Origin: Candidatus Thorarchaeota archaeon
GTDB lineage: Archaea > Asgardarchaeota > Thorarchaeia > Thorarchaeales > Thorarchaeaceae
Length of the DNA stretch: 64,000 nt
Assembly: GCA_020348985.1 (NCBI GenBank)
Contig: CP070761.1
Coordinates: 1,009,713-1,073,712 of the forward strand
Reading direction: 5' to 3'
A program made the translations under genes and the position numbers. Under the pieces are notes generated by a model. That model had not been told where the DNA came from and did not search any database. It saw only the letters and a list, made by a program, of their open reading frames with translations. Below, piece after piece: positions 15,989 to 23,489 of this stretch (position 1 is its first letter; each line of letters begins with the position of its first letter).

Positions 15989-16697
15989 CCTGAACACAAG
16001 GCGAGCCTCTGATCTTGAGTGGGTTCCATTTGGGCTCACAGAGAAGCTTGAGACACTGACAACGGCAGTCATAGAATCTCAGAGAGAGGCCCCTTCACAG
16101 AATACACGACTGGTCTCGAAGCTGATGAAATGGTCTAAGCAGCTGGAGTACATTCGCTTAGCAGTCGATAAGATTACCCATGATTTGCAACCAGAAGTTC
16201 AGAATGCTCTTGGCTTGATTATTGAAGAGACCGAGCTATTTCAAATAATCATGTTTCAGCCCAGCACGAAGAATCTGTTTCTGGAAATCAAGGCTCACTA
16301 TCTGGCCGAGTCAGAACTGCCATTGACCGAGAGACAGATGGAGTTCCTTATTTCAACAAGTGAACTGTCCAGGGTCATTGCCCTTGTTGGGGATGGTGCA
16401 ATATCCATGGCAGTACTTCATCAGCTTTGGAGCCCCGAATCTGATGAAGTTGGGACCATGACTGAAAGAAGGGCAGGCGTTGTGAGCAATGAGAATCTTG
16501 CCAGGGTATGTGATAGATGGAATCTGTATGAACATAGAATCCACTTCGATCCTCCAACGCCCACCAAATCCGAGATTGAACATATCAAAGGGACACTTGT
16601 GGAAGCCGTTTATGGGATCATATACATAGAAAGAGGGCTTGATGGAGTGAAGGACAGCATTCGTCATCTCAAAATGGCCAGCAATGATGTTGACTAG
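15981..16697 (+). CDS. RNase III-like fold protein with altered catalytic residues
   Basis: I start this at GTG 15981, which overlaps the previous stop by 8 bp and follows an AAGGGG ribosome site, giving 238 residues. Residues 130-150 (LSRVIALVGDGAISMAVLHQ) follow the RNase III signature ERLEFLGDAVLxxxV. Residues 168-187 (VSNENLARVCDRWNLYEH) match its VSNexLAxxAxxLGL stretch. Residues 201-219 (HIKGTLVEAVYGIIYIERG) match xxADxFEAlIGAIYLDxG. D138 and E208 are kept, but the other two metal ligands appear as A134 and T205, so classical double-strand cleavage is doubtful. No dsRNA-binding domain is present. Residues 1-110 form an unassigned helical domain. Overlap with the CARF-like gene implies one operon and coordinated function. 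Confidence 0.72.
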   Translation: MSDLNTRRASDLEWVPFGLTEKLETLTTAVIESQREAPSQNTRLVSKLMKWSKQLEYIRLAVDKITHDLQPEVQNALGLIIEETELFQIIMFQPSTKNLFLEIKAHYLAESELPLTERQMEFLISTSELSRVIALVGDGAISMAVLHQLWSPESDEVGTMTERRAGVVSNENLARVCDRWNLYEHRIHFDPPTPTKSEIEHIKGTLVEAVYGIIYIERGLDGVKDSIRHLKMASNDVD

Positions 16698-18205
16698 TAA
16701 TCAATGAGGTCATACTCATTTTCACGATAATTCGGCTTTCTTTCAAGTGGGAATATCTTGTCAAACTTCTCACGAACATTGTCATAGTGTTTACGATCAG
16801 CATATACCCTAACTGATGGAATTGTAAGCCGCTGCTGTTTTAGAATTTGCATTAGAGGCCTGCCTTCGTCAGTCTGTTCTAGACTTACCAGATCGAGACC
16901 AGTTTCACCACCAACCAAGACCGGAATCTCACTCAGAAACCGTTCTCCAAGCTCTGGGTTGACAATGTCGATGACACAGCTACCGGGGTCATCAACTAGC
17001 TCCAGCTCAGCTTCGAGCAGGTTCTCTATGTTTTCTTCCATATCCATTAGACGTCCCTTTGCATCTGAATCGAATGCGGCGAGGGGTCTGGAAAGAACCA
17101 CCTTGAATAGTCGGCGATAGCGGATTCTAGCCGCATATTCCCGAACAAAGTCTATCTCTGACTTCTCAAGCCATCTGAATAGGTCTCCATCGGTCATTCT
17201 TGTGAATAGCCCAATGCATTCACTCTTCGAGAGTCCTTCTTCTCTCAATCTGAAATACGTGGCCTTTGACACGAGTGCCTCTGCCAACCTGACGGCATGA
17301 TGAAGATAGAGATCAGAGAACATCCAATTCCGGCTAAGGATGAGTGCCTCCAAAGAATGAAGTGCCTTCAGCATGAATGCTCTTACAAATCGTCCTTCCT
17401 CGTTGCGGGCCACTCTGTTTGTCAGGAGGACTCTCTCAGCTGGAAAGACTCCGAGCTGAACTCCGCTGAAGTGGGCGTCCCTGATTAGATAGTCGGTCTT
17501 ATCTATGTCGAGAGGACTATCAAGAAAGTCTGACATTAGAGAAAGAACAGCGTCAGAAGTCCTACGCCGTAGAATATCAACGACTGTCTTACCTTCAATG
17601 CCGTTTCTCTCGAGCGTGTCAGTGAGATCGCTGTGAAGAATCAGAAACTCTCCCAGATCTGAATGATCTAGACCCACCCACATTCTCAGGGAGAACTCGA
17701 TGGTATGGGAAGTGGGCGGGTGACCCACATCATGAAGCAGGGCTGCGGTTCGGAAGATCTTCTGCTGATACTCATCCAACAACTCTGTCAGAGGAACAAA
17801 ACAGGGTTTTGAGAGATCTTCGCAGTAGTTCACTACCTTGATACATTTCTGGGCCAAGTAGTTGGTCCCTAGGCAGTGTTGGAATCGTGTGTGAGTTGCA
17901 CCCGGATAGACTATGTGTGCAGGCCCAAGTTGGCGGACGTACCTGAGTCGAAGCATCTCCCAACCTGAGATAACGTCAAGTTCCCAAGGTTCTAGGAGAA
18001 TGGCACCATGCACTGGATCTTGTACTGCTTTCTGTCGAGTATGCTTCTCGGCCATAGAAATGAAATGCTCGTGAGCTTGAGTGATGCTCTCGACTCTTGT
18101 CCATTGGCCATTCTTCTCTTTCCTGGCCTGAGTCAACTCATGCTCTCTCATTCCGGTCAGACGAATCAGACGGACGATATCCAGGTCAACATCTTCACTT
18201 GACAA
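16694..18205 (-). CDS. HD-domain phosphohydrolase, SAMHD1/dGTPase-like
   Basis: The 503-residue product matches the SAMHD1-type dNTPase core closely. It has DPVHGAILLEPWE, then LRYVRQLGPAHIVYPGATH and TRFQHCLGT with H110, ALLHDVGHPP with H158-D159, and DIDKTDYLIRD as the final metal-binding stretch. Such enzymes hydrolyse dNTPs to nucleoside and triphosphate, limiting nucleotide pools and virus replication. Related proteins act on other phosphate esters. The C-terminal 200 residues are partly helical and divergent. No SAM domain is present. The last 4 bp overlap the end of the convergent RNase III-like gene. Together with that operon it makes a nucleotide- and RNA-themed neighbourhood. Start is ATG at 18205. 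Confidence 0.85.
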   Translation of the reverse strand: MSSEDVDLDIVRLIRLTGMREHELTQARKEKNGQWTRVESITQAHEHFISMAEKHTRQKAVQDPVHGAILLEPWELDVISGWEMLRLRYVRQLGPAHIVYPGATHTRFQHCLGTNYLAQKCIKVVNYCEDLSKPCFVPLTELLDEYQQKIFRTAALLHDVGHPPTSHTIEFSLRMWVGLDHSDLGEFLILHSDLTDTLERNGIEGKTVVDILRRRTSDAVLSLMSDFLDSPLDIDKTDYLIRDAHFSGVQLGVFPAERVLLTNRVARNEEGRFVRAFMLKALHSLEALILSRNWMFSDLYLHHAVRLAEALVSKATYFRLREEGLSKSECIGLFTRMTDGDLFRWLEKSEIDFVREYAARIRYRRLFKVVLSRPLAAFDSDAKGRLMDMEENIENLLEAELELVDDPGSCVIDIVNPELGERFLSEIPVLVGGETGLDLVSLEQTDEGRPLMQILKQQRLTIPSVRVYADRKHYDNVREKFDKIFPLERKPNYRENEYDLIDY

Positions 18206-18281
18206 GGCTTGAACCTGATTTCAGGAGGTGAGTCTGTTCCTTAAGAAGGCTAGGCATAGGTGAACGGTGATTCATTCTCCT

Positions 18282-18815
18282 TCATCTTGATTGCTTGACC
18301 TTCTCACGTGCCTTGATGTACTCCAGTGTGTAGTCCTTCTCCATTGCTCTGCAATACTCATCTTCGCTACAGTAGCCCCATCTTCTCATAGCCCGACAAC
18401 CAGGGGCTCTTCGTATCTTGTAGAACGGCGGATGTATCAAATTCGCCTTCACGAGATAGTCAGCGACGTTCTTGATACTCTTCTTCCTGAACGCTGATCT
18501 AATACATGGTGGTGCTCTTCTTACTAGCTTCCACTCAACCACATCAAAGAGGCGGAACCAGAGAAGACATTCTTTGGCGACATAGAGTGAACTACATCTC
18601 GGGCAATGACCATGGTGAATAGACACCTCGCAGAACTCATCACGTGTCTCTATAGTTAAGCCAGATTGACGCAGCAGATGGAATTTGATCTGAACGAAAT
18701 GTTCAGGCGTAAAGGAGCCCATTTCAGAAATGAATAAGCGTAGTTCTTCCGCCAGCTCATTGGCAGTGCAATTCCAGCTCTCCTCACTCAAACTGGGTGG
18801 ATTATCATTGGCCAT
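18282..18815 (-). CDS. Cys-rich protein with a primase large-subunit-like Fe-S motif
   Basis: I start at ATG 18815 (177 residues); the frame extends back to 18908, but that part looks like leader sequence. Cysteines at residues 71 and 74 (CPRC), 104, 140, 149 and 155 dominate. The segment from APPCIRSAF, through a helix, to APGCRAMRRWGYC resembles the C-terminal Fe-S domain of archaeal/eukaryotic primase large subunit (PPC...C...GlC), though it is much shorter and lacks the fourth ligand at the usual place. A zinc or Fe-S protein interacting with nucleic acid is plausible. The resemblance may be convergent. It is a single gene, divergent from the beta-propeller gene next to it. Confidence 0.6.
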   Translation of the reverse strand: MANDNPPSLSEESWNCTANELAEELRLFISEMGSFTPEHFVQIKFHLLRQSGLTIETRDEFCEVSIHHGHCPRCSSLYVAKECLLWFRLFDVVEWKLVRRAPPCIRSAFRKKSIKNVADYLVKANLIHPPFYKIRRAPGCRAMRRWGYCSEDEYCRAMEKDYTLEYIKAREKVKQSR

Positions 18816-18971
18816 TTTCGAAAGTACGTGTACTGAAGGAGTCTTAAGTTCATCAGTCGGACACAGGCTCCGTGGATTCAGAAGCTCTAGCGGTGTCGAG
18901 CTGAACAACTCTTAAATTGTGCACAAACCGTCATCGCATCAGAGTCCACTTTTGGCTAGTGAGGTCATTGA

Positions 18972-19988
18972 TTGATGCATGATTTGGAAGTCACCTCGGA
19001 GATCGCACTCAAAGAGGCCATCATGTCAATCGAAATCAGTTCACTCAGTGATGATGACAACGAGAAACTCGTCCTCACTACAATCAACGGAGATGTCAGG
19101 GTCTATGACTATGTGTCAGGTGACAAGAATCCGTTGCAGGAGGTTTGTGTTACTAGCGGCTTTCCTCCAGTGTCAACACTGGCGCTTGGAGATGTGACTG
19201 GAAACGGAGTCACTGACTTCATTCTAGGGTGTATGGACAACACAATGAGGACTGTTGTGTTGTCTGAGGGTGAGCTTGAGGAGATATCTTCAACACCTCT
19301 TGGAGGTCTGCCTACAGCTATATGTGCTCTGAATGTTCTTGATGATGACGCAGCTGAAGTTGTGGTTGCCTCTAATGATGGTGCACTGAGATGCTATCAG
19401 TGGTTTGATGTGGTTCTTGATAAACTGGCACACAAGGTGTTAGAACATCCGGTTTTCTCGATCCGACCATTGTCAACGAGAGGAGTCTCATACAGTAGGT
19501 TTGTCTTCGGAGACGAATCTGGTAATCTCTACGTCTATCAATATGCAGACGACCGACTTCATGAGCGTACCAGGGTGAAACTACAAGGAGACGTAAACCT
19601 TGTCGCAACCGGCAATATTCTAGACGATCGCAACGATGAGATTCTCACTGTGTCAGACGGAAGGCGGCTAACTCTCCTGACGCTTGATCAGGGTGGAATC
19701 TCCGTTCTGGACAGAATCAGGGCACCAAGCCCAATCACATCAGTTCGTCTTGGAGTTCTTCAATCTGACGAATCATCAGAAGGTCTGATCATATCATGTC
19801 AAGGCAACTCCAAGGTGACTATCTTCTCCTTTGAGGAAAACCAAATGAAAGAGCAGGCTTCGATTAAGACGGCCAAGAAGTCTGTTGAGGCCCAGATAGC
19901 TATGGGCGACTTGAGTGGTGATGGATCGGCAGAGATTGTACAGGCTGTACGGAACTCGATTTACGTAATGTCGCTGGTTGAAGAGTAG
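18972..19988 (+). CDS. FG-GAP/VCBS-type beta-propeller protein
   Basis: A 338-residue protein built from about seven blades. Each blade has an acidic turn such as LGDVTGNGVTDFILG (residue 72), NVLDDDAAEVVVAS, GNILDDRNDEILTVS and MGDLSGDGSAEIV, followed by a strand pair ending in GxLxVY-like sequence. This DGxxE/DGNGxxD pattern is that of FG-GAP or VCBS propellers. Those mediate protein contacts, sometimes binding calcium. There is no signal peptide, so it acts inside the cell, unlike most FG-GAP proteins. Intracellular propellers of this style occur in eukaryotic BBSome and KICSTOR (ITFG2) subunits, and in several archaea. I cannot assign a partner. Start may be ATG 18972 or 18975. Confidence 0.8.
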   Translation: MMHDLEVTSEIALKEAIMSIEISSLSDDDNEKLVLTTINGDVRVYDYVSGDKNPLQEVCVTSGFPPVSTLALGDVTGNGVTDFILGCMDNTMRTVVLSEGELEEISSTPLGGLPTAICALNVLDDDAAEVVVASNDGALRCYQWFDVVLDKLAHKVLEHPVFSIRPLSTRGVSYSRFVFGDESGNLYVYQYADDRLHERTRVKLQGDVNLVATGNILDDRNDEILTVSDGRRLTLLTLDQGGISVLDRIRAPSPITSVRLGVLQSDESSEGLIISCQGNSKVTIFSFEENQMKEQASIKTAKKSVEAQIAMGDLSGDGSAEIVQAVRNSIYVMSLVEE

Positions 19989-19994
19989 CTTCTG

Positions 19995-20477
19995 TTAACA
20001 TAGATCGGGCATGTAGAGCTCATTAGGTTCAGCAACCCTAATAGTCTTGACCGGAATCTTCGAAGTGATCTCCGGGATTACCTTACCCTCAATCCATTCT
20101 CTGACATTCTTGCGAGCCTCATCGATTGTTTCCCCCTCAGCATTCATATCGAATCTGACAAATAGCTGGTACGGTTCGCGGTCTGTTGTATCTCTCTTGA
20201 TCATCGCCCAGAAAGCTTTGGACCCCGCAGGTACATCAATCCGACCAAGGATCTCCAACCATGATTTGTCCTCAAGTTTCTTGGTCACCATGGCCAAGTC
20301 CTTGAGCTCAGTTAGCATCTTTAAAGCATCCAAGACCTTCGGACCATCAGATCGAAGGTCGAGTTGCTCGAACTCAGCAACTAGATAGTGATCAGCTCGA
20401 AAGATTGCCATGGGCATCAGACTCCATTCGATGATATTTGCGCCCCTTTGACTTGGACTCTTAAGGTTAGTGGTCAT
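19995..20477 (-). CDS. Uncharacterised small protein
   Basis: The frame gives 160 residues from 20477, but in-frame ATGs at residues 21 and 23 (MPMAIFRADHYLVAEF) give a more natural start of about 138 residues. The sequence has no hydrophobic helix or cysteine motif. It has a mixed alpha/beta look: strand FRADHYLVAEF, helix PKVLDALKMLTELKDLAM, strands WLEILGRI and YQLFVRFDM, helix TIDEARKNVREWIEG. I do not recognise the family. It is convergent with the propeller gene (6 bp gap) and lies downstream of the CDP-alcohol phosphotransferase gene on the same strand, with 57 bp between them. Confidence 0.6.
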   Translation of the reverse strand: MTTNLKSPSQRGANIIEWSLMPMAIFRADHYLVAEFEQLDLRSDGPKVLDALKMLTELKDLAMVTKKLEDKSWLEILGRIDVPAGSKAFWAMIKRDTTDREPYQLFVRFDMNAEGETIDEARKNVREWIEGKVIPEITSKIPVKTIRVAEPNELYMPDLC

Positions 20478-20534
20478 CAGACTGCCGAAGAATGAGCTGT
20501 CTGACGAAGCTCCAGAGCCATGTCACGATGAGGA

Positions 20535-21128
20535 TTAGTATATTTGTCGGCTATAGTGAACGAAACGATAGGCAGCCGTGAGCACACCTACGAATGTCAC
20601 TATCACGAGGCCCAGCAGCAACATACTTGCAAGTGACATTATCACGAGAATCAGAAGTCTCTCAGAACGACCGCCCAGACCGATGTCCAAATCATTTGCA
20701 CCAAGAGTCTCCGCGCGTGATCGGGAATAGCTAGTCATTATCCAGCCAAACATGCAAACAATAACCCAGAGATTCACAGAGAGACTGAAGACTGAAGCAG
20801 CAGGATACGCGATGATGATTGCCATCAGGATGACAAACTCGGATACTTTGTCAGTAATCGAATCGGCAAAAGCTCCTTGTTGAGAGCTCATCTCCCGAAT
20901 CCTAGCGACTGCTCCATCGACTCCATCGAAGAATCCAACCAGAAACACGAGAATTCCGTACAGCGGCTCAGAGTGTGTCACGACAAGAGCTAGAAATGCT
21001 GAAAGTGAAAGGAGGATTGAGAAGTAGGTGATTGTTATGGGTCGAACTCCAGCCGACGAAAGAGCTCGTGCCACTACAAGTATAGGCCCCTTGAACACTC
21101 TTCTAGCTCGAAGTTTACTTGGCAGTTT
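20535..21128 (-). CDS. CDP-alcohol phosphatidyltransferase family membrane enzyme
   Basis: The start is ATG 21128, preceded by AAGGGGG, giving 197 residues and overlapping the upstream gene's end by 14 bp. The family signature D-x2-DG-x2-AR-x8-G-x3-D-x3-D is complete (DGVDGAVAR, then GAFADSITD). About five hydrophobic helices follow. The enzyme transfers a phospho-alcohol between a CDP carrier and an acceptor, as in archaetidylinositol phosphate or di-inositol phosphate phosphate synthesis. Translational coupling to a nucleotidyltransferase that could make the CDP-activated substrate suggests the two form a pathway, as in the fused IPCT-DIPPS enzyme of hyperthermophiles. The exact alcohol cannot be read from the sequence. 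Confidence 0.85.
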   Translation of the reverse strand, partial: KLPSKLRARRVFKGPILVVARALSSAGVRPITITYFSILLSLSAFLALVVTHSEPLYGILVFLVGFFDGVDGAVARIREMSSQQGAFADSITDKVSEFVILMAIIIAYPAASVFSLSVNLWVIVCMFGWIMTSYSRSRAETLGANDLDIGLGGRSERLLILVIMSLASMLLLGLVIVTFVGVLTAAYRFVHYSRQIY

Positions 21129-22158
21129 CATTGGCCCCCTTTTCCAGTATTGCTTCTCCACATACTATTGCCTCAAGGAGGATATTACCTTCTGGTAGTT
21201 GCGCCCCTCCAAAGAGCATGCAGTCTCTTATATCGCAGTGGTCTCCTAAGACTGTGTCCGTTCCTATACTCGCACTCGGACCAATGTGGCACTCTCTGCC
21301 AATCCTCACATTTCTTGCAATAAAAACAGGACCAACAATCTGAGTGCCGGCGCCGATTGTGGGACCAGATTCTGACTCCAACAGGTTTCCAATCTCAAGA
21401 GTATCTCGGGGGTGGAGATAGAGCCCACCTGAAACATCCCCCGGCATTGCTTCCAGCAGCTCTCGGTTCGCCTCAATGTAAGCATCCAAGTCATCAAGGT
21501 CTCGCCAGCTTCCTTTTTCCACTTGAATCATGCCTGCCGTTGCGCCAGATTCAAGGGCAAGATTCACGGCATCTGTCACTTTTGCTGCGTTCACTTCTAG
21601 TGCTTTGGTGCAATACTGCCGGAATGTCCAGTCAACAGCCATCATCATAGCTGAACGAACCACATTCGTCGCTACCTCGGAAGGGGCTCCAATTCGGATC
21701 AATCGTCCTTCATCTGTTACCTGAACACGGGTTCCCTTGTCCACAATCGAGTCAACCGACAATGTGAGCAAGTGAGCCCCCTCTGCGGAAAGATGAGCAT
21801 CAATTAGTCGTCCAACATTCTCTGGACTCACAATCATGTCGGCGGGACATACAATGAACGGGTTTTTGTCCAGTGAGCTCGATGATGAAACCAGTGTTTG
21901 TAGGGGCCCACGTTTCCATTCAGGTACTTCGATCACCTGTACTTGACCGCTTCCAATTGCGGTTTTCAGATGATTTTCAATCACATTACCCAGCCACCCG
22001 ATTCCCACAGTAATGCTCTGGACTCCTCCTTCATTAAGAGACTGAATCAGTCTTTCAAGAGTCGACATTCCAGCGCAAGAAATGAGGGACTTTGGAACCA
22101 GACGAGTGATTGGGTCCACACGCATACCCCTTCCAGCGGCGAGGATGACTGCGTGTAT
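21115..22158 (-). CDS. NDP-sugar/CDP-polyol nucleotidyltransferase with left-handed beta-helix, probable AUA start
   Basis: The nucleotidyltransferase motif LAAGRGMR is only complete if translation begins before the first ATG (22125). In frame, a TAA stop precedes it by a few codons and no ATG, GTG or TTG lies between. Seven bp after a perfect GGAGG is ATA at 22158-22156, which I take as the start, giving 347 residues. The catalytic domain (to about residue 230) has FIVCPADMIV as the metal site and WRDLDDLDAY near its end. Repeats such as GAGTQIVGPVFIARNVRIGR form a left-handed beta-helix, as in GlmU-type enzymes. It would couple CTP or another NTP to a phospho-sugar or inositol phosphate. 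The downstream CDP-alcohol phosphotransferase overlaps by 14 bp. Confidence 0.82.
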   Translation of the reverse strand: MHAVILAAGRGMRVDPITRLVPKSLISCAGMSTLERLIQSLNEGGVQSITVGIGWLGNVIENHLKTAIGSGQVQVIEVPEWKRGPLQTLVSSSSSLDKNPFIVCPADMIVSPENVGRLIDAHLSAEGAHLLTLSVDSIVDKGTRVQVTDEGRLIRIGAPSEVATNVVRSAMMMAVDWTFRQYCTKALEVNAAKVTDAVNLALESGATAGMIQVEKGSWRDLDDLDAYIEANRELLEAMPGDVSGGLYLHPRDTLEIGNLLESESGPTIGAGTQIVGPVFIARNVRIGRECHIGPSASIGTDTVLGDHCDIRDCMLFGGAQLPEGNILLEAIVCGEAILEKGANETAK

Positions 22159-22243
22159 AGTTATTCCTCCTTCCTGTTAGGTTACTGTAAACATCATAAC
22201 CTCAATATGTGGGTTTTGCAGTATACTTGTTTGTGAAAAACGG

Positions 22244-22939
22244 TTGAATGTCAGGACATTGAAGGTGGAGGAAGATCGTTTTAGCGACATTGTCAAAGAT
22301 GCAACCCGTGTGTTGCAGGAGGGAGGCCTCGTAGTCTATCCAACTGATACAAGCTACGGACTTGCATGTGATCCTCGATTGCCAGATGCTTTGGAACGCC
22401 TGATTCAAGCAAAGAAAAGGGACAAGAAACATGGAGTGCCTCTTCTCTTCGCAGATTTTGACCAATGCAAGACATTCCATGACTTTCTTGGTCTTGAAAG
22501 CGTACTGGCCCGACTATTCTGGCCTGGTGGCATGACATTGCTAGTCACGGCCAAAAGAGACGTGCCTGATGAGATTACGGGAGGCAGAGACTCGGTAGCA
22601 ATAAGGGTACCTGATCATGAGATTCCAAGAAGTATTGCACGCGAGTTGGGGGCCCCGATCGTTGGTACCAGCGCCAATGTTCACCATGCCCCTACTCCCT
22701 TTGACATCGATACAGCCAAACAGCAGCTCGGCGACAGCGTAGAGCTCTACATCGATGGCGGCCCTTCATCGGCCACAAAAAGCTCGACCATTATTAGCGT
22801 GATCATGGAACAAGACCGAGGACACATCAAGGTCTATCGAGAAGGTCAGCTGAGTCTTGAAGAGTTGGAGTCGAGTTTGAAAGTTGATTCGGACGCTATC
22901 CGACTTTGGACTACAACGTTTCTACAGGCCGACATGTGA
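22244..22939 (+). CDS. Threonylcarbamoyl-AMP synthase, Sua5/YrdC family
   Basis: The 231-residue single-domain product has the YrdC core. It shows GGLVVYPTDTSYGLACD near residue 26, the KKRDKKHGVPL basic loop, WPGGMTLLVTA, IAIRVPDH-like VAIRVPDHEIP, and APIVGTSANVHH. It condenses threonine, bicarbonate and ATP into threonylcarbamoyl-AMP, the first step of t6A37 formation in ANN-decoding tRNAs, which KEOPS completes. It lacks the C-terminal Sua5 domain, so it is the short form. Start is TTG 22244. The THUMP gene overlaps its 3' end and the KEOPS subunit Cgi121 is convergent 550 bp away, so tRNA modification genes cluster here. Confidence 0.92.
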   Translation: MNVRTLKVEEDRFSDIVKDATRVLQEGGLVVYPTDTSYGLACDPRLPDALERLIQAKKRDKKHGVPLLFADFDQCKTFHDFLGLESVLARLFWPGGMTLLVTAKRDVPDEITGGRDSVAIRVPDHEIPRSIARELGAPIVGTSANVHHAPTPFDIDTAKQQLGDSVELYIDGGPSSATKSSTIISVIMEQDRGHIKVYREGQLSLEELESSLKVDSDAIRLWTTTFLQADM

Positions 22940-23481
22940 GGCGAAGTCAGCTGCAGGAATTCAATCTCCTCGTCGGTTGTCCCAGAGACCGTGAACAGGC
23001 AGCACGTTCGGAGGTTCAGTACTTCATCGGTGATCTCCTAGAGGATGATGGCCTCAAAGTCTACAGTACAAGGATTTCTGGACTAATTACGTGCATGACA
23101 ACTCTGGATCCATTCGATGTCGTGAAACGCCTGAGGGAGTATGCTGATGAGAACCCCTATCAGTTTAGATTCGCCATACGATTCACTCCTCTGGAACTTT
23201 GCGTTGAATCAAGTCTGGAACAGATAACTCAGGCTGCAGCCAGATTGTTGCCAAAGATAGACAAAGACAGCACATTTCGAGTAACTGTGAGACGAAGACA
23301 CACAACGCTCGAAAACATGGAGATCGTTGAGGCCGTAGCTGAGAAGATCCCTCGTAAGGTCAATCTTGAAAATCCTGACAAGACCGTGTGGATCGAGGTT
23401 GTGGGCGAACTCACTGGTATTTCGGTGCTCGTGGAAGACGATATCCTATCAGTGATGACGTTGCGTGATGACATGTACTAG
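22936..23481 (+). CDS. THUMP-domain protein, Tan1-like
   Basis: I start at GTG 22936, overlapping the Sua5 stop by 4 bp, for 181 residues. The sequence carries a THUMP domain: LGLCVE-like PLELCVESSLEQITQAA, then FRVTVRRRHTTLENMEIV, VNLENPDKTVWIEVVGE and ISVLVEDDILSV. THUMP domains bind the acceptor end of tRNA. A stand-alone THUMP of this length is the layout of Tan1, the adaptor for N4-acetylcytidine formation in tRNA, whose acetyltransferase would be encoded elsewhere. Thiouridine synthases and m2G methylases also carry THUMP but are much longer. The gene is translationally coupled to Sua5, another tRNA modification enzyme. Confidence 0.85.
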   Translation: MRRSQLQEFNLLVGCPRDREQAARSEVQYFIGDLLEDDGLKVYSTRISGLITCMTTLDPFDVVKRLREYADENPYQFRFAIRFTPLELCVESSLEQITQAAARLLPKIDKDSTFRVTVRRRHTTLENMEIVEAVAEKIPRKVNLENPDKTVWIEVVGELTGISVLVEDDILSVMTLRDDMY

Positions 23482-23489
23482 TCAGTGTT

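Noticed and set aside
15188-18205. Complete type III CRISPR-related system
   Set aside because: A CARF-like domain and an HD domain suggested it, but there is no Cas10, Csm/Cmr protein, Cas1, Cas2 or array; the HD protein is SAMHD1-like instead.
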